A stretch of DNA of 6,903 nt, from assembly GCA_001412335.1 (NCBI GenBank), contig LKUF01000393.1, positions 1-6,903 of the forward strand, written 5' to 3'. Below the pieces are notes generated by a model that saw nothing but the letters and a program-made list of their open reading frames with translations, did no database searches and was not told the DNA's origin. Shown here one piece after another: positions 1 through 5,614 of the stretch. The translations under genes and the position numbers were made by a program. The DNA is from Methanolinea sp. SDB (GTDB taxonomy: Archaea; Halobacteriota; Methanomicrobia; Methanomicrobiales; Methanospirillaceae). Numbering within the stretch: the first letter of the stretch is position 1; each line of letters opens with the position of its first letter.

Positions 1-180
1 ACGCTCCAGGGAATGTGCTTTTTCGTATCCGTATCGCTGCGGCGTCCCCAACTGCGTTAGGAACCCATACCTGGGGGAAATGAGCGTGTGCCTTTCCGCC
101 GGATGAGCAGCGGAGGAGGAAGGGATTGAATTTGGAGAAGCGGGACAGCCTGTGCCACCCAGTTTCCGGATACCCTTTAC
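1..180. other. Left-edge stretch with no supportable gene
   Basis: I see no gene here. All three plus frames close early, with stops near positions 58, 81 and 105. Two minus-strand frames stay open across the whole stretch, but neither has an ATG, a ribosome binding site or a recognisable motif, so they are best explained by high GC content. On the minus strand, bases about 105-140 form a pyrimidine-rich tract just downstream of the flavoprotein gene, which might assist transcript termination, though there is no clean run of five or more T. A weak imperfect hairpin (TCCGC at 95-99 with GCGGA at 110-114) and a plus-strand T5 run at 19-23 are the only other structure noted. Confidence 0.5.
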
Positions 181-1545
181 CTAATCCGTAAGATGTCTCA
201 GTACGGCAGGGACAATCTCTGATAGCGAGGGATGGATATGGATCCCTGAAAGGGCCTCTACCGTATCTCCACGGCTCATCGCGTTTACAATCTCCTGGAT
301 GAGCAGCGGCGCCTGCGGCCCGATGAGATGGAACCCGAGGATTCGATCGGTCTCTTTATCGACGATGATCTTTGCAAACCCTCTCTCCTCCCCCATAGCC
401 TCTCCCTTAGCGATATCGCGATAGTGGGCCTTCCCCACCAGAACCTGGTGGTCAATTCGTGCTGCCCTCTCTGTCAGTCCGACGGATGCAACCTGCGGGT
501 ACGAATAGACGGCGTGAGGTACCGCCCCATAGTCCATGGCCGTCTTTTCCGGACTCGTGGCATTGAGCCAGGCGATTGATGCCTCCCTGTTTGCGGCATG
601 GCGAAACATCTGCCTGCCGTTTGCATCCCCGACCGCCCAGATGTTCTCGACGCTGGTCTCAAGGTACTCGTTTGTGACAATGTACCCTCTCCTGTTGGTC
701 TCTATTTCCGTGTTTTCCAGGCCAAGGGTGTCTGCATTCGAGCGCCTCCCGGTTGCAACCAGGACTGTTCCTGCCTGGACATGCACATCCTCCCCGGTAT
801 CGGTGTCGTGTCCATACAGGTGGATGTCTCCACTCCCGCGCCTGACAGAGGTGACCTCGGTTCCGGTCAGCAGCGTCATTCTCTTTCCAAGCGCATCGGC
901 GAGCGCCAGGGAGATCTCCTCCTCCTCCTCAGGAACAAGAAACCTGTTTCGTTGCACGACGGTGACTCGTGTTCCCATCGCCGCGAAGAAATGTGCGTAT
1001 TCTGTCGCCACGTATCCGCCGCCGATGATTGCGAGGTCGGCAGGAAGGCTGTCAAGTTCGAGTACCGACTCGTTGGTAAGATACGGCACCCCGTCAAGCC
1101 CTTCGACAGGCGGGATGGCAGGCCGTGCACCGGTGCAGATGAAGATCTTTTCGGCCTGCATGGATATGCCGCCCACCTCCATCACATGGTCATCCAAAAA
1201 CCTTCCCTCACCCTCGTAGAAGTCGAGCCTCTCTGGATTCTGCTGTATCCATGACCGGGTGAAGGTGCTGTTCCGTGCCCGGGTCTCCCGCATCCTCTCC
1301 ATGAGATCCCGGAACCGGATCGAGATGTCTCCTGCCGTGATCCCGAGCTTTTCCGCCCCTATCAGGCTCTCGATCACGTCAGCAGGATAGATGAGCATCT
1401 TGGAGGGGATGCAGCCGGTATTTACACAGGTGCCACCGATAGGCCCCCTGTCGATGAGGGCGGTGCGAAGCCCTGCATGAATGGCCATGCTCGCAACCGA
1501 GCCGCCTGCGCCTGAACCCACGACCAGGACGTCATAGCTCTTCAT
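181..1545 (-). CDS. FAD-dependent pyridine nucleotide-disulfide oxidoreductase (dihydrolipoamide dehydrogenase / mycothione reductase / MerA-like)
   Basis: This 454-residue cytosolic flavoprotein has the full class I disulfide reductase layout. An N-terminal FAD fold carries GSGAGG (10-15), followed by the redox pair C40 and C45 in GGTCVNTGCIPSK. The pyridine-nucleotide fold has GGGYVATE (175-182), the second FAD motif is AVGDANG (D307), and a C-terminal dimer domain ends with the His-Glu dyad H438/E443. Family members pass electrons between NAD(P)H and a disulfide through FAD. The residue that is usually Glu in NAD-using lipoamide dehydrogenases is Q198, followed by R199, so NADPH is the more likely cofactor (inference). 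No 2-oxoacid dehydrogenase genes lie nearby, so a classical E3 role is not supported and the disulfide substrate is unknown. It lacks the extra N-terminal metal domain of many mercuric reductases. The ATG overlaps the stop of the upstream DJ-1/PfpI gene by four bases, so the two are probably co-translated. Confidence 0.9.
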   Translation of the reverse strand: MKSYDVLVVGSGAGGSVASMAIHAGLRTALIDRGPIGGTCVNTGCIPSKMLIYPADVIESLIGAEKLGITAGDISIRFRDLMERMRETRARNSTFTRSWIQQNPERLDFYEGEGRFLDDHVMEVGGISMQAEKIFICTGARPAIPPVEGLDGVPYLTNESVLELDSLPADLAIIGGGYVATEYAHFFAAMGTRVTVVQRNRFLVPEEEEEISLALADALGKRMTLLTGTEVTSVRRGSGDIHLYGHDTDTGEDVHVQAGTVLVATGRRSNADTLGLENTEIETNRRGYIVTNEYLETSVENIWAVGDANGRQMFRHAANREASIAWLNATSPEKTAMDYGAVPHAVYSYPQVASVGLTERAARIDHQVLVGKAHYRDIAKGEAMGEERGFAKIIVDKETDRILGFHLIGPQAPLLIQEIVNAMSRGDTVEALSGIHIHPSLSEIVPAVLRHLTD

Positions 1546-2069
1546 CGGGGATCCTGCCCCTCTGCGAGCATTTCCTGGGATTCCCTGATAAATGCGGGAA
1601 TATCATGAGGATTCCTGGAAAAGAGAAGGTTTTTGTCCCTGACAACCTCCTGGTCGACGAACTCGGCACCGGCATTGATGATATCCTGGATGATAGATAC
1701 ATAGCCGGTTATTCTCCTTCCTTCGAGCACCCGGGCGGATATGAGCAGCTGGGGGGCATGGCATATGCCAAGGACCGGCTTGCCGGAGAGAACGAATTCC
1801 CGCACGAACCCGACGGCGACGGGGTCTGCCCGGAGTTTGTCTGGTGAATACCCGCCCGGAATGAAGAGAGCATCATAGTCATTCACGTGCGTGTCACGGA
1901 CGGATCGCTCGACGTTCACCCGTGTCTTCTCCGTCTTTCCTGTTACCGTCCTCCCTCCCTGTAAGCCGATCGTCACAACCTGGTGACCGGCATCGCGAAA
2001 GGCCCGGACGGGCTCCCTGTACTCGCTGTCCTCGAACAGATCCGTAATCATCACTGCGATCTTCTTCAT
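1542..2069 (-). CDS. DJ-1/PfpI family protein (class I glutamine amidotransferase-like fold)
   Basis: This 175-residue protein matches the length and motif order of the PfpI branch of the DJ-1 superfamily. It has a conserved acidic residue in FEDSE (E13), the IPGG turn (70-73), the nucleophile elbow GICHAPQ with C103 and H104, and a C-terminal region of the NAGAEFVDQEVV type. Family members are reported as intracellular proteases, chaperones or glyoxalase/deglycase-like enzymes acting on carbonyl-damaged molecules; which applies here cannot be told from sequence. I chose the ATG at 2067-2069, not the one at 2136-2138. A GGAG lies 8 bases before it, the protein then begins MKKIAV as in relatives, and the extra 23 residues would cross the likely promoter. 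Its stop codon overlaps the flavoprotein start, suggesting a joint redox or carbonyl-stress role. No signal peptide is seen. Confidence 0.88.
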   Translation of the reverse strand: MKKIAVMITDLFEDSEYREPVRAFRDAGHQVVTIGLQGGRTVTGKTEKTRVNVERSVRDTHVNDYDALFIPGGYSPDKLRADPVAVGFVREFVLSGKPVLGICHAPQLLISARVLEGRRITGYVSIIQDIINAGAEFVDQEVVRDKNLLFSRNPHDIPAFIRESQEMLAEGQDPR

Positions 2070-2077
2070 CACTGCCA

Positions 2078-2120
2078 CTCCAGGAGTTAGCTTCCTGCAC
2101 CCGCTGTATAAAACATTCGG
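2078..2120 (-). promoter_or_regulatory. Promoter and ribosome binding site of the DJ-1/flavoprotein operon
   Basis: On the minus strand, TTTTATAC (2113-2106) fits an archaeal TATA box, and CCGAATG just upstream (2120-2114) resembles a BRE. Start-site spacing of about 26 bases from the box centre would place transcription near 2084, just ahead of the GGAG (2081-2078) that serves the ATG at 2069. The leader would be about 15 bases. The box reads TATAAAA on the other strand, so it could also serve the divergent methyltransferase gene, although the sequence upstream of it in that direction is GC-rich and lacks a BRE. Confidence 0.5.
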
Positions 2121-2128
2121 TTGTTTCA

Positions 2129-2144
2129 GAAAAGGCACTTATGT
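2129..2144 (+). promoter_or_regulatory. Candidate promoter of the tRNA methyltransferase gene
   Basis: GAAAAGG (2129-2135) followed by CTTATGTG (2138-2145) could act as BRE plus a degenerate TATA box. It would place transcription start near 2166 and give an almost leaderless mRNA for the ATG at 2173. The alternative is the shared TATAAAA at 2107-2113, which predicts a start near 2136 and a leader of about 37 bases. The sequence does not decide between them. Confidence 0.25.
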
Positions 2145-2176
2145 GCTTTCATTGCCAATTGAATACAGGCAGATGA
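2141..2176 (+). other. Possible upstream mini-ORF (11 residues) overlapping the methyltransferase start
   Basis: An ATG at 2141 opens a reading frame for MCFHCQLNTGR that stops at TGA 2174-2176, so its stop overlaps the ATG at 2173 in an ATGA arrangement. It has no good ribosome binding site. If transcription starts near 2136 it would be read from an almost leaderless end. This may be chance. Confidence 0.15.
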
Positions 2177-3189
2177 AACTGATTGTCGAACTCTCGGGGG
2201 AGCACCCGGAGATACCGTTTGCCGAGCTCGAGATACTCGGCCCGGTTCTTGAACGGAGACGGCAGGTGGCCGTGGTCGATGCGCACGATGCGGCAGATTT
2301 CCGGCGGCTGGCGATGGCCCATTGCGTACTCGAATACCTTGGTGAATGCGAGGCGCACGGAGAGGATCTCTCCTGTCTCCTCGGAAATCTCGATATCACG
2401 TCAGGCGAACCATTCGCTGCCAGGGTAAAGAAGGTCTCTGGAAACACGATGGATCTTTCCGGCGGGGAAATCGAAAAGATGATGGGCTCCCGGATCAGGG
2501 GGACTGTCTCACTGAAAAACCCTGCGACGGTATTCCGCGCTGTGATCTCGGAGGACCGGTGTTACCTCGGGCGTGTCATCATGAGCCAGGACCGAGCCTC
2601 TTTCCACCATCGGCGGCCTGGGAACAGGCCGTTTTTTCACCCCGGCGTGATGATGCCCCGGGTTGCCCGTGCCCTTGTCAATATATCGCTTGCAGGGGAG
2701 GGGCAGACGATGCTCGACCCCTTCTGCGGGACGGGAGGCATCGTCCTCGAGGCTACGCTGATGGGGATCCCGGCCATCGGCAGTGATATCGACCCGGAGA
2801 TGGTGACCGGAAGCCGGGTAAACATCCCCCGCGGGGATTGTGTCGTCGCAGACAGCACAGATCTCCCCTTCCGCACCGGATCGATGGATGCCGTGGTGAC
2901 GGATCTGCCGTACGGGCAGTCCTCCGCCATCCGGGCCCGTGATCTCGATTCCCTCTATTCCGGGACCATCGGTGAGATCCGGCGGGTTCTTGCACCCGGA
3001 AAACGGGCGGTCCTCGTTACGCACCGGGACATATCGGAGCTCGCAGGGGAGTATATGCAGGTTGCTGCGATGTACCGGCAGCGGGTCCACAAGAGCCTGA
3101 CCAGGTGGATCCTCGTCCTCGAAAAGAGACCCGGAAATTCCCCTCGACCTGCAGAAGCGAATATAGGAGATGGACCAGATATATCATAG
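2173..3189 (+). CDS. trmG10: tRNA (guanine10-N2)-methyltransferase, THUMP plus SAM-dependent methyltransferase domains
   Basis: This 338-residue protein resembles the archaeal Trm-G10/Trm11 family, which methylates the exocyclic N2 of guanine 10 in tRNA. The N-terminal half (about 1-150) begins with an ELSGEHPEIPFAELE segment and contains a THUMP-like RNA-binding region. It leads into HHRRPGNRPFFHPGVM (about 140-160), typical of the family linker. SAM-binding motif I is LDPFCGTGG (181-189) and the catalytic motif is DLPYG (244-248), a variant of the D/N-P-P-Y signature of N-methyltransferases with Leu in the second position. I prefer ATG 2173 to the in-frame GTG at 2143 because family members start close to this ELSGEH segment; the ribosome binding site is weak either way. 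The PP2C gene follows within a few bases, so the two are probably co-transcribed. Mono- versus dimethylation cannot be decided here. Confidence 0.88.
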   Translation: MKLIVELSGEHPEIPFAELEILGPVLERRRQVAVVDAHDAADFRRLAMAHCVLEYLGECEAHGEDLSCLLGNLDITSGEPFAARVKKVSGNTMDLSGGEIEKMMGSRIRGTVSLKNPATVFRAVISEDRCYLGRVIMSQDRASFHHRRPGNRPFFHPGVMMPRVARALVNISLAGEGQTMLDPFCGTGGIVLEATLMGIPAIGSDIDPEMVTGSRVNIPRGDCVVADSTDLPFRTGSMDAVVTDLPYGQSSAIRARDLDSLYSGTIGEIRRVLAPGKRAVLVTHRDISELAGEYMQVAAMYRQRVHKSLTRWILVLEKRPGNSPRPAEANIGDGPDIS

Positions 3190-3196
3190 GAACGGT

Positions 3197-3943
3197 ATGG
3201 ATCGCGATCTTTTGACCTGTCAGCAGACGGACAAGGGGATACGGGCGGGAAACGAGGACGCCTGCGGCGTCTGGAAGATCGACAGCGTGGAAGGCATCTT
3301 CACGCTCCTGGCGGTGGCGGACGGCCTTGGAGGTCACCCGGCAGGAGAGGTGGCAAGCCAGCTGGCCCTTGACACCATCTCGCAGCAGATCACATCGCGA
3401 ATCACGGAACCCGCGTCCGGAACAGGAGACCTGGGCTCCGTCATGCTGGATGCCTTCCGGTTTGCCAACAGTGTCGTGATCAGGGCGGGCGAGGAGACCG
3501 AAGGCCGGCTCGGCATGGGCTCAACCCTTGTTGCGGCGCTTGTCACTCCGGACGGGGAAGTCATCGTGGGCAATATCGGGGACAGCCGGGCCTACCTGCT
3601 CGACGGCTCCATCCGGCGGGTCACCCGCGATCATTCAAAGGTCCAGGAGCTCGTGGAGGCAGGGGTGGTAACCCCGGAATATGCCGACCGCCACCCCATG
3701 AAAAATATCGTGACCCGTATCATCGGCCGGAGGGGGGAGCTCCCCGACATCTACACGGAAACGCTCGGAAACGAACGGATTCTCCTCTGTTCTGACGGGT
3801 TGATCGATGGTCTCTCCGAGGAGGAGGTACTCTCGATTGGCGTAGGCGAGCGTATCGGAGAGGCATGCCGGAGACTGGTCGACGCTGCAAAGGAGAAGAG
3901 CAGGGATAATATCACCGTGGTTATGGCAGGATTTCGCAGGTGA
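3197..3943 (+). CDS. PP2C-family (PPM) serine/threonine protein phosphatase
   Basis: This 248-residue protein is a complete stand-alone PP2C catalytic domain, which removes phosphate from Ser/Thr residues using two Mn/Mg ions. In order it shows GNED (D21), VADGLGGH (D42, G43), GMGSTL, GNIGDSRAYLL, the RDHS segment, CSDGL (D200) and RDNIT (D237). These are the expected metal ligands, so it should be active. No membrane segment or sensor domain is present, so it is probably cytosolic. An in-frame ATG at 3170 would overlap the methyltransferase end by 20 bases, but its AGGAG abuts the start codon without spacing. ATG 3197, with AGGA five bases upstream, is preferred. It lies 7 bases after the methyltransferase stop, implying co-transcription. 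No protein kinase or FHA-domain gene is in the window, so its substrates are unknown. Confidence 0.9.
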   Translation: MDRDLLTCQQTDKGIRAGNEDACGVWKIDSVEGIFTLLAVADGLGGHPAGEVASQLALDTISQQITSRITEPASGTGDLGSVMLDAFRFANSVVIRAGEETEGRLGMGSTLVAALVTPDGEVIVGNIGDSRAYLLDGSIRRVTRDHSKVQELVEAGVVTPEYADRHPMKNIVTRIIGRRGELPDIYTETLGNERILLCSDGLIDGLSEEEVLSIGVGERIGEACRRLVDAAKEKSRDNITVVMAGFRR

Positions 3944-3959
3944 AGGCCCGGGTCGGCCT
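3944..3959 (+). terminator. Short GC hairpin after the phosphatase gene
   Basis: AGGCC (3944-3948) and GGCCT (3955-3959) form a perfect five-pair stem with a six-base loop directly after the PP2C stop codon. No T-run follows it immediately. Plus-strand transcripts may instead end further on, at the T-rich TTCTATTTCTT (3991-4001). The role is tentative. Confidence 0.25.
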
Positions 3960-3975
3960 CCCATCTCCTGCCGGT

Positions 3976-3998
3976 AAAAAATAGAATGTGTTCTATTT
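3976..3998 (-). terminator. Hairpin plus T6 terminator overlapping the DUF169 stop codon
   Basis: AAATAGAA (3979-3986) and TTCTATTT (3991-3998) are perfect inverted repeats with a four-base loop. Read on the minus strand the hairpin runs into TTTTTT (3981-3976), a good archaeal oligo-T stop. The TAG stop codon of the DUF169 gene (3995-3993) lies inside the stem. The same stem is transcribed from the converging phosphatase gene, so it may act on both strands. Confidence 0.6.
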
Positions 3999-4709
3999 CT
4001 TCGATCCTGGCGCCGCAGTCACGATCCTGGCCGCATGAACAATCTCGGGGAGCCTCTCCACCGGAAAGCCTACCACCATCTCATCGTCCTGGATCCCTGA
4101 GAATTTCCTTGATCCGTCGCAGCCAAGGGAGAAATTGGTGTTGCCGGACAGGTAGGGATAGGCGGTGGTGTCTGCGCAGATGGACTGGATGCCTGAAAAC
4201 TCTGAGAATATTCTCCCTCCAACCCGGAAGAGTTCTGACTGGGCAATTTTTAACATAACTTTCGGGCATGCGACGATCTGGACGACATGCGGCGAAAAAT
4301 TGGTCTTTTCAAGCGGAGCATACAGGACAGCGTAGGTCGCTCCCGGTTCGACGTGCGGTATGCTGTGAATGGTCCGCATGCACGAGGCCGTGCTCTCGAA
4401 CTTGCCGAGATTGAAGTAGAAATGCCCTGTTTTCAACGATTCGGTGAGTTCTCTTAAGCCCAGCGCCCAGGCCCCTCCCATGCATTCATGGTTCTCCACG
4501 GTTGAATAGAAGACCCGGCCTTCATTCCGGGCCATGCTGGCCATCTTGCAGTGACGGAATACTCCTTCAACTTTTTCCATCCCCTCCGGGATGTCTTCCT
4601 TGCCGGTGGCGAGCTTGATTGCGACGGGTGATCCCTTCAATCCAAGGGTTGTTTTTAAAATATCGGCCGCTTCTGCAAAATCGATTGTACTCATCAGGGT
4701 CTCTGTCAT
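3993..4709 (-). CDS. DUF169 family protein, function unknown
   Basis: This 238-residue soluble protein resembles the DUF169 family, common in methanogens and some bacteria and without an established function. Recognisable parts are an N-terminal segment with GSPVAIKL (26-33), RHCKMA (C54), NHECMGG...LG (C76), a central VVQIVACP segment (C148), and a C-terminal part with C178 and SLGCDGSRK (C197). C110 makes six cysteines spread through the chain, which is notable in a protein of this size and could mean metal, Fe-S or thiol chemistry (inference only). There are three possible ATGs. I chose 4709 because GGAGAGTG sits five bases upstream; 4724 and 4694 have poorer sites. The gene has its own likely promoter and terminator, so it appears monocistronic despite lying downstream of NAD kinase on the same strand. 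Confidence 0.82.
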   Translation of the reverse strand: MTETLMSTIDFAEAADILKTTLGLKGSPVAIKLATGKEDIPEGMEKVEGVFRHCKMASMARNEGRVFYSTVENHECMGGAWALGLRELTESLKTGHFYFNLGKFESTASCMRTIHSIPHVEPGATYAVLYAPLEKTNFSPHVVQIVACPKVMLKIAQSELFRVGGRIFSEFSGIQSICADTTAYPYLSGNTNFSLGCDGSRKFSGIQDDEMVVGFPVERLPEIVHAARIVTAAPGSKK

Positions 4710-4714
4710 GTATA

Positions 4715-4763
4715 CACTCTCCATTCTCCAGGAGAAATGCTCTCTGTTCTATGACTTATACTT
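4715..4763 (-). promoter_or_regulatory. Promoter region and ribosome binding site of the DUF169 gene
   Basis: Minus-strand GGAGAGTG (4722-4715) matches the archaeal GGAGGTGA consensus closely and sits five bases before the ATG at 4709, which decides the start. About 35 bases further upstream, AAGTATAAG (4763-4755) is the only TATA-like element in the 77-base gap after NAD kinase. It would place transcription near 4733. Confidence 0.4.
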
Positions 4764-4786
4764 GTGTGTAGGTGCAAGGGCGCTGG

Positions 4787-5599
4787 TCAGAGCCGCCTGA
4801 GCTTGTTGTTGACCTTTTCAAAAAAGTTCCTGCCGGCATAGACAAAAAGGGCAGGCGATGCGGATTTCTGAACTGTTATCAGGTCGCCACGGCCCAGTTC
4901 GATGGAGGTCTGGCCATCGATGACCAGGTTTGCGGGCTTGGTGCTCTCCAGCATGATCTCGACCGTCCGGTCGGTATGGATGAGATGCGGTCTCGAGGAG
5001 AGCATGTAGGGCGCCAGAGGTACGAGCAGGACGCCCTCGATCCGCGGGTCCACGATGGGACCCCCCGCACTCATCGCATATGCGGTGGATCCGGTGGGCG
5101 TGCTTATCAGGAGTCCGTCAGCCCTGAAGCGTTCCGCCGGAACACCGTCCACCAGAACCGAGAAACGGAGCATCTTTGCCGGGCGGGTCGTGACGATGAG
5201 GGCTTCATTCAGGGCGTGACCCAGGATCTCTCCCTTCACCGAGAGAGAGATGCGCATCCTCTGCTCGATGGGAAACCCGTAATCCAGGTTTTGTACAAAG
5301 CCGATCGCCTCTTCAGGCTCAAGATCGGCAAGGAATCCGACCTCTCCCCAGTTGATGCCGACGATCGGTACCTGCACATCCATATCCTGGACAGAGAGGA
5401 GTATCGTCCCGTCTCCCCCCACGATCACCGCGACGTCAGGAAGCGTGCCGGGAGCCGGGGTCTCGGGTATAGCCAGTGCGATGGCGGTCGCCAGTTCGAA
5501 CGTGACCACGTGGCCCGCCTCCCGGAGTGTCTCTCCAAGATTCCGGGTATATTCCAGCGCACCTGTGTCATCCAGCTTGGACATGAGTTGGAAATACAT
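4787..5599 (-). CDS. nadK: NAD kinase (ATP/polyphosphate-NAD kinase)
   Basis: This 270-residue cytosolic enzyme phosphorylates NAD to NADP. It shows the diagnostic motifs in order: GGDGT (61-65, catalytic D63), NWGEVGFL (83-90), the NE pair (131-132) that binds nicotinamide ribose, the long ADGLLISTPTGSTAYAMSAGG signature (about 160-180), and VIDGQ near residue 240. Nothing essential appears missing. An upstream ATG at 5665 would add 22 unlike residues and overlap the neighbouring gene by 58 bases. ATG 5599 is preferred because GAGGTGA (5614-5608) lies eight bases before it. That site contains the stop codon of the upstream phosphatase gene, so translation of the two is probably coupled. The phosphatase-then-kinase order matches the domain order of the M. 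jannaschii fusion protein MJ0917, supporting a shared role in NAD(P) homeostasis. Confidence 0.95.
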   Translation of the reverse strand: MYFQLMSKLDDTGALEYTRNLGETLREAGHVVTFELATAIALAIPETPAPGTLPDVAVIVGGDGTILLSVQDMDVQVPIVGINWGEVGFLADLEPEEAIGFVQNLDYGFPIEQRMRISLSVKGEILGHALNEALIVTTRPAKMLRFSVLVDGVPAERFRADGLLISTPTGSTAYAMSAGGPIVDPRIEGVLLVPLAPYMLSSRPHLIHTDRTVEIMLESTKPANLVIDGQTSIELGRGDLITVQKSASPALFVYAGRNFFEKVNNKLRRL

Positions 5600-5607
5600 C
5601 GCCTGGT

Positions 5608-5614
5608 TCACCTC
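5608..5614 (-). promoter_or_regulatory. NAD kinase ribosome binding site containing the phosphatase stop codon
   Basis: Minus-strand GAGGTGA is a seven-base match to the consensus complementary to the 16S rRNA 3' end and lies eight bases before the NAD kinase ATG. Its last three bases are the TGA stop of the upstream phosphatase gene, so terminating ribosomes cover the kinase initiation site. Confidence 0.75.

Noticed and set aside
21..33. Short direct repeat CGTATC (24-29 and 30-35) as a possible operator or array unit
   Set aside because: Only two adjacent six-base copies with no further copies or context; expected by chance.
1..180. Minus-strand frame that stays open after the flavoprotein stop codon (possible read-through extension or fragment of another gene)
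   Set aside because: The flavoprotein already ends at the normal family length just after its His-Glu dyad; the extension has no start codon or motif, and a second frame is equally open.
900..940. Repeated GAG codons (EEEEE, about residues 205-209 of the flavoprotein) as a microsatellite or internal ribosome binding site
   Set aside because: It is in frame in a surface segment of a normal-length protein and no credible internal gene starts after it.
536..1254. Overlapping plus-strand open frames of 218 and 227 codons opposite the flavoprotein gene
   Set aside because: Low-complexity Ser/Arg/Pro-rich translations with no motif, antisense to an intact flavoprotein gene.
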